The translations under genes and the position numbers were made by a program. The notes beneath the pieces are model-generated. The model did not search any database and was not told the DNA's origin. It worked only from the letters and a program-made list of their open reading frames with translations. A stretch of 64,000 bases of DNA. Source: Eublepharis macularius (lineage: Eukaryota > Chordata > Lepidosauria > Squamata > Eublepharidae). Shown here one piece after another: positions 1 through 9,599 of this stretch. Where the stretch lies: contig NC_072793.1 in the NCBI RefSeq assembly GCF_028583425.1, forward strand, positions 97,573,689 to 97,637,688, in the 5' to 3' direction. Within the stretch, counting starts at the first letter, position 1. Every line of letters begins with the position of its first letter.

Positions 1-699
1 TCATCATTTCTGGAACAATGGATACCATTCTTAGATTACTTTAATAATTTGGAGCAGCCAAAACTTTGACACAACTTTTAATAATCACTTTGTATACTTC
101 TAAAGTATTATTGTATGTTTCAATTTTTTAAAACTAATGTTGTTGGCCAGTTGTTATGCATTTGATCCGTGACACATTTGTAGCATATTTTTTAAATAGT
201 TGTTATGGTTATATTAGAAAAAAAATCTATATATTTTTTTAAAAGATCCTGTAGAATTCCTCCCAATCTCTATGGTAAAAAAATTAGAGAGGTTGGAAAA
301 ATTCCTAGGGCATCTCAGTATCACCACTTCTGGGTTCCAGCCAGAAGTGACTTGCAGTGTTGCTTAATGCTGCTTCCCCTTGCAGCTCCACTGAGCACCA
401 GCAATGGATGGTGGAATGCTGGTGGGGGTCTGTCTGCTATAAGGGGGCAAATGGCACCCTTATCTGGCCATGATGTTTCATCCTACCATTATTCTCAAGG
501 ACTGAGTTTTGCAATACTTACTTAGGGCTGGGTTGGTTGCATAGGTCCCAGGGGTAATAAATGCTTCTCTGCAGAAGGGTATAGTTCTGATCATTTTGAA
601 AGAGGTGGTCATAAGACCCCCTCCTGAAGAAGACATTCCTCAACCTGAAAGACCTAAATTACTACTGCCTACTGTTTATTCTTGGGTAGGGTGCTCAAA
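1..699. other. no recognisable feature
   Basis: This AT-rich stretch has no ORF with family character, no repeat family I can name and no splice-flanked coding block. A 106-codon open frame at 205-525 has no domain-like composition and is treated as chance. If RASSF1 extends to the left, this lies inside its first intron. Confidence 0.4.
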
Positions 700-1629
700 C
701 AGCTGGTGGCTATACACCTTCAGGTGATCTTGAGGGGCATAGATAATCTAGACTCATTTTGATATGAATCCAGGTCTGGGTTTGGGACAGAAACAGCCTT
801 AGTTGCTCTGTTTGATGGGGAATACATCACTATTTTCCTTGACCTCTCATTAACTTTCAATATCATTGACCATGCTATCTTTCTGGATAGGCTGGTAGGC
901 TTAGGAGTAGATGGCACTATTTTTTTGAGGTTCTACTCTTACTTGACTGGCAGATTGCAGAAGATGGTGCTGGGAGGATGTTGTCCATCCCCATCTCCAT
1001 GGCATTTATGATATTTGTCCTATAGTGCTCCATCTTGACCCTGTTTAACATCTACATATGTTGTTTAGCAACTTCATGAAACCACTGGGAAAGGACATCT
1101 GAGAATCTGGACAGATGACACTCATTTAATTTTCCCAACAGCTGAGTTGGATGGATCTGTGGAAGTCCAGAGGGCTAATAAATTGAAGTTCAGTCCAAAC
1201 AAGACTGAGGTACTGCTGATCAATGAAGAAGCTGTTTGGGAACTGCTGAGTCAGCTTGTATCAGAAGGTTTGCATTCCCTGTGAAGGAGCAAGTTTGTAA
1301 CTTGATGTTGCTTCTGGATCCTGGCCTACAGTTGGAGTCTCAGGCCTCAACTGTGGCACACAGTGCCTTTTATCAGATTCAGCTGATATGTAAGCAACAG
1401 CCATTCCTCAAAAAGCATAATCTGGCCATGCTGATTCATGCTCTGATCACATCCAAGTTAGATTACTATAATGTGTTTTATATGGGGCTGCCTTTGAAAA
1501 CAGTTTGGAAACTTAAATTTGTCCAAAATATGGTGGCCAGGCTATTGTTCAGAGCTGATTACAGAAAATCATCCCTATGCTGAACAATCTGTACTGGCTG
1601 TCCATCTGTTTCCAGGCACCATTCAAAGT

Positions 1630-2401
1630 GCTGGGTAATACTAAAGAAGGCAGTGGTAACTATGGCCCCCAAGTCATTTAGGGCTTTAAAGGCCTTTAAA
1701 GCCCTAAATGGCTTGGGGGCCATAGTCAGGGCCGGCGCGCCCATTGAGGACAGGTAGGCGGTGGCCTCAGGCGCGAGGGCACTGGAGAGGCGCCGGCGGG
1801 GGTGTCGGGGGGCGGAGGCGCGTGCAGCGGAGTTGGTGTGACTGGGCTGCAGCTGCTGCTGCAGCCAGCCAGCCCCGTGCCGCTGCTGCCACCGCCGCCA
1901 CACGCCCCAGCCGGGTGCAGAAGCCGTGAGCCGCTGCTGGGGTGGCGTGCAGAGCATGGAGCAGCCTCCATGTGCTGCCCTATCAGCTGCTTGCGGCTTC
2001 TGCGCCCGGCTGGGGCATGTGGCGGCGGCGGCACGGGGCTGGACGGCCGCAGCAGCAGCTGCAGCCAGCCACACCAGCTCTGCTGCGCGCTCCTCTGCCC
2101 CCACACATCCCAGCCGGGCGCAGAAGCCGTCAGGCTGCTGCTGGGGCAGCGTGCGGAGCACGGAGCAGCCTCTGCATGCCACCCCAGCAGCGGCTCACAG
2201 CTTCTGCGCCCGGCTGGGGCATGTGGCGGCGGTGGCAGCAGCAGCGGCACGGAGCAGCTTCCGCATCATCGCACGATGATATCATCATGCAGTCTGTGGC
2301 GTGCGCGCGCGCTCTATGTGCGCACGAGTGCCCACAGGCGCCAGAAACTCTGGCGCCGGCCCTAGCCATAGTTACCACTGCCTTCTCTAGTATTACCCAG
2401 C
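1630..2401. repeat. foldback inversion inside the L2 copy (63-bp arms, later split by hAT)
   Basis: Positions 1630-1692 are the near-exact reverse complement of 1693-1726 joined to 2373-2401, the sequence either side of the hAT insertion. The inner arms 1659-1692 and 1693-1726 meet at a GGCC centre with one mismatch; the outer arm 1630-1665 pairs with 2366-2401 with one mismatch. The right arm is in L2 coding order (FKALNGLG), so the left arm is the inverted copy. The inversion preceded the hAT insertion, because the hAT target-site duplication lies inside the right arm. Confidence 0.88.
1727..2364 (+). mobile_element. non-autonomous hAT element, GC-rich, 638 bp
   Basis: The element is bounded by 12-bp terminal inverted repeats (left CAGGGCCGGCGC at 1727, right GCGCCGGCCCTA ending at 2364). 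It is flanked by an exact 8-bp target duplication GCCATAGT at 1719-1726 and 2365-2372, the hAT signature. The interior is over 65 percent GC and contains several imperfect tandem copies of a unit with CCCAGCCGGGCGCAGAAGCC. Long open frames on both strands here result from GC richness and repetition; they have no transposase motif. No strand can be assigned with certainty. Confidence 0.9.
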
Positions 2402-2689
2402 CTACCAGTTTTGTCAGAGGGAGGCAGGTGGCTGCTAGAGACAGGGCATTTTTGATGGTGGTACCTCACCTTTGGAATGCCTTCCCCCTCGCCTGGTATT
2501 GCCTTTTAAGTGCAAGGTCAAAACATATATTTTTACCCAATATTTTAATTAGAGGTTACGTTTTCCCAGCTTTTAAAATTATCTGCTTCTGGCCTGAGGT
2601 ATGTTTTACGGATAGTTTAATGCTTTTTATGCCCCATGGCTTGTTTTAATGGCTTATTGTTTTTTATATTAATAGCTTATTATTTTAAT

Positions 2690-2835
2690 AAGCCAGTTCA
2701 GTTAAGCACAAGGGACTCTAATCTGGAGAACTGGGTTTGATTCCCCACTCCTCCACTTGAAGCCAGCTGGGTGACCTTGGGTCAGTCACAGCTTCTAGGA
2801 GCTCTCTCAGCCCCACACTGATTATAACTTCAAAA
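2690..2835 (+). mobile_element. tRNA-derived CORE-like SINE, partial
   Basis: The block carries a tRNA-like B box (GGGTTTGATTCCCC near 2735) followed by CCACTTGAAGCCAGCTGGGT and GACCTTGGGTCAGTCAC, then AGCTCTCTCAGCCCCAC. This is the body of the MIR/CORE-type SINEs abundant in squamates. The 3' tail is missing, so the copy is truncated. Confidence 0.8.
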
Positions 2836-3359
2836 AAAAAAGAAGACAGGACCACTATCCCTCTGCATTGGGTGTGAATTCTCTACAGCCTCTCATCTGG
2901 AAATATTTGCAACTGAAAGTGAATTCACACATGCATTTCCATCACACAAGATAATTGTACCATCAGACAAGGAGATGACTTGTTTATGTCTAACAGCCTT
3001 CACAGATCAGTTATTTTATTTTATTTCAGCACCAATAATACTTTTCACTATTGCAGTTCAGATGTTCAGCTGTCATCAAATGGTGCAATCTTGAACAGAG
3101 GTGTGGCAGTTCTGGAAATTTAAGCTTGGGGGTCAGGAAAATGGGCTCCCTTCCCCCCCAAAATCATCCCAGTTTTTCCTCCTATGCCTCCACCCCTCTA
3201 ATACAGAGTGATGTACACCTGTATCAATCAGCCCCAAGACAGGGTATAACAGGGATTCATATTGAAGCAATCTTGTTGAATTTTAAGAGAATCTTCGGAG
3301 TTTTCTGCACTCCTCCTCCTCCTCCTTTTCCCCCTTCTGGTTTCATTTTCTTTTTTTAA
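2836..3359. other. no recognisable feature
   Basis: No gene, RNA or named repeat was seen. A purine/pyrimidine-biased run with CCTCCTCCTCCTCC-like sequence occurs near 3310-3330. Confidence 0.4.
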
Positions 3360-3690
3360 TCGTCAAACCCTCCTGGTTTAGTTTTCTTTTTAATTGTCAT
3401 GTTCATAGCATTATATCAACCTAGCATTGTAACAATACATACAGCAGATTCTCTGAATTCCCAACTTTAATTTAAAAAAAAATCAATTCTCTGCCAATTT
3501 CCATTGCAGAGATACGCCTTTTTCCTTGTATCTCCACAATGGAATGGGCTAGAGATTAACTTTTTTTTAAACATGAAAGCTAGGAATTCAGAGAACCTGC
3601 TGCATGTATAGTTACAATGTGAGCTGGTATAAATAACACTATGAAAATGGTGTTTTAAAAAAACTGCAAAACCCCTGTGGGCCCAGGGCT
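3360..3690. repeat. foldback (MITE-like) element with about 130-bp imperfect inverted arms
   Basis: The left arm (about 3370-3515, TTCATAGCATTATATCAACC through TCTCTGAATTCC and ATTGCAGAGATAC) is imperfectly complementary to the right arm (about 3525-3685, GAGATACAAGG read in reverse through GGAATTCAGAGAACC to CACTATGAAAA). There is no coding content. Exact ends and target duplication could not be fixed by eye, so the superfamily is left open. Confidence 0.65.
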
Positions 3691-4590
3691 GGGGTGGTTG
3701 TGTCTACTTATGCTGCCAGAAAAAACACCATGGTTTGAAAATCACATAGCCACTGGTGGTCTGGGCTCCATCCCAACAGAGATTGCTTTACCCCACCAGT
3801 GCTGGCCTTTGCCTCCTAGCTCTGGGTGAACCTAGGCTTTTCTCAACATGCATTATAAAGTCATGTATGAAATAAAGAGACTATGAAAGATCATGCAAAC
3901 TTTTCTATTTTTATGCCTTTATGACTTGGCTGCAGCCTCAGTCTTATACACACATACTTAGAAGCAAATTCCACTGATACTAGATTTTCTTCCCAGTAAA
4001 TAGGCTTGGAATTGGCATATTATAATTGTACAGTTCTGGAGTTTATCAAGGCCTTCTTCAGACATTAATGATTTACCCAAAGTTCAGACAAGTTCACTGT
4101 TATTTTTCATTTAAACATCTGAGCTTGAAGAGTTTCTACAGGTCCCAAGGCATACAGCTTCCCAGCTGGGTCAACAGATAGAGCATTTTAACATATCCTG
4201 TCTGGACTGGTATTGGATTTGCTACCTTTTTTCTGGCAAGGTACTGTCTGTAACAATTGGATTTAAAAACAAGCAAACCATAAAGCAACAGATGTAGCCT
4301 CCCCCCCCAACCCCAGCAATAAGTGATAGAAACGGTCTCCCGTTGATTTCTGGCCATCAGTTAAAGGGTACAGAAACCCCGCCAGAGAAAAAGCAATCCG
4401 ACATAGCCTACTAAACCAAGAGGACTACAACAGGTGAGCTGCCTTTCTATTTATTATTGTAGTTTAGTCGGCTATGTCTTAACACTACCTCGGCTTGGCC
4501 CCCCGAGGTTATTCGCTCTCCGTTTCTCCCAGAAACCCCTGCAAGAGCTAACTTGGCAAAGTCTACCTCGTGCTGCCCGCTGGTACTCAC
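3691..4590. other. RASSF1: RASSF1 intron 1 (proximal part)
   Basis: On the minus strand the sequence immediately after exon 1 begins with donor GTGAGTACC at 4590 going left. No RASSF1 exon 2 (rest of the C1 finger, RA domain, SARAH domain) is visible between 1 and 4590, so intron 1 runs past the window edge. The stretch 3910-4010 resembles a short ubiquitous reptile repeat; nothing else was recognised. Confidence 0.6.
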
Positions 4591-4921
4591 GGATGCATTG
4601 CAGTCGCTTCTTGTACACGCCCCAGATGAACTCCCCGCACAGATCGCACCAGGTTGGCTGACTCTGGGTGCAGGGCTTGAAGATGTGCCCCTCGCCCAGC
4701 TCCTCGGTCAGTTTGGGGTCGCTCTGGCCGCCCAGAAGGCGAATTTGCCTTACGCGGCTCAAGATCTCAGGCACCTTCCCGGGGGAGATCCTCAAGGCGT
4801 TGGCCCTCTCCAGCCGGACGGGACGCTCGGACGTGCCTCGCGGGCCTCGAGTCAGGTCCAGCTGCTTCTCCAGATTTAGGTTCTTCAGCTCGATCATCTC
4901 CTGGTCCGTAGACCGGTTCAT
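4591..4921 (-). CDS. RASSF1: RASSF1 exon 1 (1A-type N-terminus; C1 zinc finger begins)
   Basis: RASSF1 is a Ras-association scaffold that binds microtubules and MST/Hippo kinases; the 1A isoform uses this C1-containing first exon. The minus-strand frame starts MNRSTDQEMIELKNLN at ATG 4921 and contains RLERANALRI, a hallmark of RASSF1A. Then comes EGHIFKP...PTWCDLCGEFIWGV...LQC, which fits the C1 spacing H-x12-C-x2-C-x13-C. It stops at a strong donor (GTGAGT, rc of 4585-4590) after 110 codons plus one base, the phase I expect for exon 1-alpha. A GTG codon two codons upstream is in frame, but 4921 is the first ATG. CDTCGD-type RASSF5 fingers fit worse (TWCDLCG.FIWGV is RASSF1). The remaining exons lie outside the window. 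Confidence 0.93.
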
Positions 4922-5900
4922 GGCCACTACCAGTGGAGACGCTGTTACAGAGAAGAGGGCCTGGTAAGCGGCTCAGCGTCCCCATTAGGGCCCGAGAATC
5001 ATTGCCGTCCCGTCGGCGTTGTTCGGACTCTTTTCTCTGCCTTTCTCCAAACAGCCAGAAGAGCCACAGACAATCTTTGTTGGGAAGAGGAGAGTTCAAT
5101 GGAGATCTCCCCCCCTACCCCCAGTTCTTCCCTGGAGTAAGCGGGACAGCTGTCTTGACTTCTTAGCTTTGTCCCTGCTGGCTGTAATCATGCTGTGTCA
5201 GAGAGGAAGGCAGCGAGGCTCACATTCCTTCAAGCTGGGCCTGAGAAGTGCCGTTTTCGCTGCTTTTTGCGCGCAAACAAGCAAAGGAAAAGTTCCGACT
5301 CCCCTCCTCTTCATTCACGTCTCTTTCCCTCACTGGGGGAGAAGAGAGCCGAGGCGGCGCCTCAGCTGTGTGGGCTTGGGGGCTGTCGCCTACACCCCTC
5401 CCTACTTCCCGCCTTAAAGCACCTTCGGAAGAAAAGACGAGTCGCGGGAGCATCCCCCTTCCTTGGACACGTTTAAAGAAAGAGAGGGCGCTCTGCTGTG
5501 CAGTGTTACCCGAGGGGCTTGGGAAGGCAAGCTGAGGCACGAAAAGGGCGGGAGGGAGATAGAAGGTGCTTTTAAAGATGCCGGAGAGAAGGTGCTTTCC
5601 AAGAAGAGCTTTCCCTTGTCCTGTGACCAGCAAACGATACCGCGCGAGGGTTTCGTTTCAAGCATCCTACGGGTGGGATCCGCGAACATAGCCCCCACCC
5701 CACCCCTGCTCCGTCCTGCTCGCCCTCTATAGCCGTTTCTATAGCAATGCTGCTAGTTTTGAAGCAGGCAACCGCAGCCTTTCAAGAGGCCAGAGCCTGA
5801 CGTCAAGTTTGGGAGGAAAGAAAGCAGAGTAAACCGCACGGCCCTGAGATGCCACTCGGGGAGAGTAGGGTAGTTGCCAAGCTTGGGAGCGAAGTGCAGG
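4922..5900 (-). promoter_or_regulatory. RASSF1: CpG-rich RASSF1 (1A) promoter and 5' leader
   Basis: Sequence upstream of ATG 4921 is clearly richer in G+C and CpG than its flanks. It has clusters such as CCGTCCCGTCGGCG near 5005, GCGCGCAAAC near 5270, GAGGCGGCGCC near 5352 and ACCGCGCGAGGG near 5640. No TATA box is evident, as expected for a CpG-island promoter. In mammals the CpG island at this exon is a well-known silencing target. The transcription start is not visible from sequence. Several open frames across 4933-5732 are by-products of base composition. Confidence 0.65.
5798..5805. promoter_or_regulatory. palindromic CRE site
   Basis: A perfect TGACGTCA, the consensus CREB/ATF full site, sits inside the CpG-rich RASSF1 upstream segment, about 880 bp from the start codon. 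A full CRE in CpG context is often bound, but function here is inferred only. Confidence 0.45.
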
Positions 5901-6439
5901 CAGTTTTAAACCGTTATTCTTCTAGGTTTATTCAAGGGTTACCTCCCCTGAGTGCCTATGTCTAAAAGGCAGGATAGGCAGAACATCAACAGGTGAATCT
6001 GGGTGTTTTTTTTGCTGAAGGGAAACTTTCTTGCTGAATTGCCGAGGTTCGAGCAGCTCTAAAAGGACAGTTTCTCTGCTAGAAAAACGTGACATCCTTA
6101 TTTCTGGTGCAATTGAAGCAGGTTAGGTCTACACAAGATTTCTCACGTGTCTTTTAAAACTACACTTCCAGTCTAACATTGCATCTCTTGGCACTTCATG
6201 AACACGCCCAAGCATCTCGTATAGAGAGGCTGCGAAATGTCTTGTGGACGCAGTTGCCAACTGCATGGAGGAAAAACCTTGTCTCTAAAAGAGGCTTGAT
6301 TTGCCAGGTAATGTTACTTACTTTCTTGTGCTGTGAAAAGCTTTAATTTCTCATTTCTATATATTAGGCCCCTATATCTTCAATTTCCTGTTTCATTCTC
6401 TTTCCTATACTTCAGCCAGCCAGCTTTTATCTATCTCCC
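5901..6439. other. intergenic, no recognisable feature
   Basis: Between the RASSF1 promoter and the next SINE nothing coding or repetitive was recognised. Short AT-rich and T-rich runs are present. Confidence 0.4.
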
Positions 6440-6690
6440 ATTATTTTCAGCTGTATTTATTTACTTCATTTATATCCTGCTTTCCTTCCCAATGGGAACC
6501 CAAAGCAGCTTACATCATTCTCCTCTCTTCTATTTTATCCTCACAAAACCCCTGTGAAGTAGCTTAGGCTGGGAGTATGTGACATGCCCAAGGTCACCAA
6601 GTGAGTTTCCATGGCAGAGGAGAGGATTCAAAGCTGAGTCTTCCAGATCGTAGTCAGAAACTCTAACCACTACACCACAGTGCCTTTGTG
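6440..6690 (-). mobile_element. tRNA-derived SINE, antisense, near full length
   Basis: Read on the minus strand: a tRNA-like head (CACTGTGGTGTAGTGGTTAG, B box in GATTCAAAGCTGAGTC region reversed), then a CCATGGAAACTCACTTGGTGACCTTGGGCATG-type core. The tail is AAGCTGCTTTGGGTTCCCATTGGGAAGGAAAGCAGGATATAAATGAAGTAAATAAAT (plus strand 6456-6510). The same family occurs at 8015, 50165 and 60535. Confidence 0.85.
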
Positions 6691-8014
6691 GACTTCTCTT
6701 GAACAAGCAAATTACTTGATAGCAAATCACGGGATGGTTTCTGCTCCCTTAAAGTCCCTCTGGTTTTTTCTCTGATACAATTCAAGGCTGAAACTAGCTG
6801 GCAGTGCTGTGTGCTTGTCTAGCAATGGTCACCAAAGGCATTTGTTTCTTAAAGCTTCAGAGACTACTCCTATTAGGGGGCGGGGAATAAATCTCCCAAT
6901 GTCTTGCTTTGTAGGTTTCAGATTTTTCTGCAAACCTGGGATGTTTCAGGTTTGTAGAAACCTCTGTCTTGTCTGATTTAAGTATCCATAGATTTGACAT
7001 TGAGAATTAGATATATGGATGATAATTGCAGAGCAGTCACTGTCTTTCAATACAATCCCTAGCAGGTCTTCTCAGAAGTAAATCTCACTGAGTTAAATAG
7101 AATTTACTCTAGGTGAGTGTATATAAGGTTGTAGCTTCAGTCTGCATTAGTATAAATAAATGGGAATGTTGTGGCATCTTAAAGGCTGACTCCCCGCCCC
7201 TCTCCAGCATAAACTTTTGTGGTTTTAACACATTTTTGGCTCTAGTTCTCGCAACTTCATGCTAGAATAATTTTTTTTAGTTTTCAAGGTGTCATAAGAC
7301 TTCTAATATTTTTTTTAAAATCTTGAAGTACATTATAATATATGATAAAAGCACATTTGTGATTCTTTTAACATTGTCATCTTAAATTAAACAGTTTATT
7401 TTGGGAAGAGTAGTTTTTCACTAACGTTTGTGTTCCTTAATGTCTTAGTACTGGATATCCAGCTTCTTTGACACCATCTGATAGTTTTGGACATTGCTAA
7501 ATGATGACTGTTTGCATACTTATCATGCAGTGCTATGCAGAGTTACTCCAATCTAGTTGCAGCCTCATAAAAGAAACAATTCAGCATGGATTCATTATAT
7601 TAGATCAATATACATCTGGATTTTTTTCAAGTATCTTTAATGATCATGATTTATTTGTGAAATAGTCTACCTGACTAACCTCTCACACCATTGTCCTACT
7701 TTTTGTGGCTTTTTTGTAATTACTTTTGCATTTATCCGTGTTGTAATTTATTATAGGATAAATGTTAACAGTAAATATTCACATTGTTCTATTTTTCTGA
7801 GTGGTCTTGTTTTACTTCATTTGATTTTGTATTTGCAATATTATGAGTCAATATACAATCACAATCCTCTTTGTGTAATAATTTGATTGACTGTTGCCTG
7901 TGATCACTAGCAATTTAGTTGGTATCCTTGGTACTTTTTTGTGAACACTAATTTTTCTTCTCTTGCTGTTTTTCTTAGAAAATTATAAGCAATCAGATCT
8001 TTGGGTTTGGTGTC
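6691..8014. other. AT-rich intergenic; one short dispersed repeat
   Basis: About 7050-7145 holds a copy of the common reptile repeat with AGAAGTAAATCTCACTGAGT and AGGTGAGTGTATATAAGGTTG. About 6900-7025 (CTGCAAACCTGGG...TTTAAGTATCCATAGATTTG) resembles 61195-61345 and 61820-61895, suggesting another dispersed family. No gene was seen. Confidence 0.5.
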
Positions 8015-8180
8015 TATTTATTTATTTACTTCATTTATACAACACCTTTCTTCCCAGTGGGAGCCAAAGTGGCTTACATCGTTCTCCTCGCCTTACAACA
8101 ACCCTGTGAGTTATGTTGTGCTGCCATGGCAGAGTAGGAATTTGAACCTGGTTGTCCCAGATCCTAGTCCAACACTCTAA
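8015..8180 (-). mobile_element. tRNA-derived SINE, antisense, truncated
   Basis: The plus strand shows the family tail TTATTTACTTCATTTATACAACACC, CCCAGTGGGAGCCAAAGTGG and CTTACATCGTTCTCC, then the reversed head through TTTGAACCTGGTTGTCCCAG. It is the same family as 6440-6690 but lacks part of the core. Confidence 0.8.
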
Positions 8181-8251
8181 CAGTGAAATCCTAAACAGTC
8201 TTACTGTAGTCATTGATTTCAATGGGCTTTGACTGGAGTAACTCTGCTTAG

Positions 8252-8336
8252 GATTTCCTTGTATGTGCAGTCCACTGCTTGCTGTTTGCTTAGGATTTCC
8301 CTGTATGTGAAGTCCACTGCTTGCTGTTTGCCTGGA
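8252..8336. repeat. two-copy 42-bp tandem duplication
   Basis: Two adjacent copies of GGATTTCCTTGTATGTGCAG followed by TCCACTGCTTGCTGTTTGC differ at only a few positions. The unit starts inside a palindromic dispersed repeat (AATCCTAAACAGTCTTACTG at 8188 and GTAACTCTGCTTAGGATT at 8239), so the duplication probably arose within that repeat. Confidence 0.8.
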
Positions 8337-8339
8337 ACA

Positions 8340-9599
8340 CAAGGGCATTTTATTTTTCAGATGTATAAACAAGCTTCATAGTGCTTGCGTCTAGACAATG
8401 CCTGTTAAAGTGAGGTCTCTTGGTAATTTGTATACTGAGATACATCACATTCTGAAATCACTGTACTTTTATTGCTTGCATTCTGCTGAAATTAGGGATC
8501 ACAGGCAAGCAATGTATGGAGATCTGAGTCAACATCTGCATTTTAATACTCCCCCCCAATTCCTGCCCATAAACAGAGCCCCACCCTCTGTCTGCTGTTA
8601 ATCATTGTCTCAAAAATGCTATCCTTTTGTGCAGTCATAATACTTGGGTCTTCCTTGGGGTTTTTAGATGAGAGATATTGAAAGATCCTCTCCTATTGAC
8701 TTCTGGAAAGCTGTATTGCAGCGTCATTTGAGGGCATCCATTATCCCAAAGTAGGATTACTAAGGATATTTCTGGACAGAGGATTTTGTGGGTGCTAACT
8801 GATATTATTATTGGTCTGTCATCCTTTCTTTGAATTCATGAGATCATCTACTTTGTTTTAATTTTTTAAAGTTAACCGCAACCTTTGTTATCTGGTATTA
8901 AGGACTGCACAGATTGGCCTGAGTGGTCTTGGGGTGGATGGAGTCATGGCAGCTGATCTTTATCAGGAACATGGCAAGCCCCTATTGCTGAAAGCATTTC
9001 AGGTCTAAAACAGATTGTCAGTGGATGGTTACCATGGAATCATATTTTGGGTTTGCTGCTTTTCCTAAAGCCATCTCTCTTTTTGGAATGGAAAAAAATA
9101 AAGCAAGAAAGAACATTAGAAATCTTTTCTGCTTGCTCCAAGGCACTATAGACTGAACTCTGCCAAGAAATGAAATCCATGTAAATCAATCCAGAAATAC
9201 TTTCCAGAGAAAAAAGAAATTGGTCTATTTTTGCCATTTCCTGGGTGTTAGCATCTGCCAAGGGAATGTTAAATTTGGAGGGATTCAAAAGGTCAGAAGT
9301 AGACTTTGAAGAAAATTTGTCGCTATGAATGCTTGAATGATTCAGACTTCTTCATTGCCTCATTATTTCTTCTTAGGAAAGGCTTTTAATCTTTCCTGTT
9401 CACTGGACATCAGGGATTGGTGTCCAGGATAAGCAATTTGGGGAATGTCTTTTCCTTCAGTCACTGGAGAAGGTGTGCTTGTTACATTTAAAGTGGGGAG
9501 AGGTATTTGGTATTTCTAATGTGAAGCAGCAGAAGAATCCTTGAGTAATGATCAAGGCGCTTTACAATGCTTGTGTGATACTGTTCATTCTGACCAGAC
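8340..9599. other. intergenic, no recognisable feature
   Basis: No host exon, RNA gene or clear repeat family was recognised here. Open frames are short and lack family character. Confidence 0.4.

Larger units (their letters stand above)
700..2660 (+). mobile_element. L2-type LINE, 3' part of ORF2, decayed and rearranged
   Basis: Frames along 840-1660 read as broken L2 reverse transcriptase: a block like DxxDHAxxLDRLxGLGVDG around 860-920, then LDPGLQLESQASTVAHSAFY, HALITSKLDYYN and GLPLKT around 1310-1500. The C-terminal portion (QRAFLMVVPHLWNAFPLA) resumes at 2430-2490, followed by an AT-rich 3' tail. The copy has many stops and frameshifts, so it is inert. Between 1630 and 2401 it contains a foldback inversion and a hAT element. 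Family assignment rests on remembered L2 ORF2 motifs of amniotes; the clade is secure, the subfamily is not. Confidence 0.85.

Noticed and set aside
1559..2649. Several long open frames on both strands (up to 235 codons)
   Set aside because: All lie in the GC-rich, internally repetitive hAT element, are overlapping in many frames, and show only Ala/Arg/Pro/Ser-rich composition without any domain.
1..4590. Search for RASSF1 exon 2 and later exons
   Set aside because: No block resembling the end of the C1 finger, RA domain or SARAH domain is present on the minus strand; the gene continues outside the window.
4933..5732. Open frames of 75-137 codons on both strands near RASSF1
   Set aside because: They lie in CpG-rich promoter sequence, lack splice context or similarity, and overlap each other; composition explains them.
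5733..5750. X-box-like GTTTCTATAGCAAT near the RASSF1 promoter
   Set aside because: Two or more departures from the RFX consensus and no ciliary role for RASSF1 to support it.
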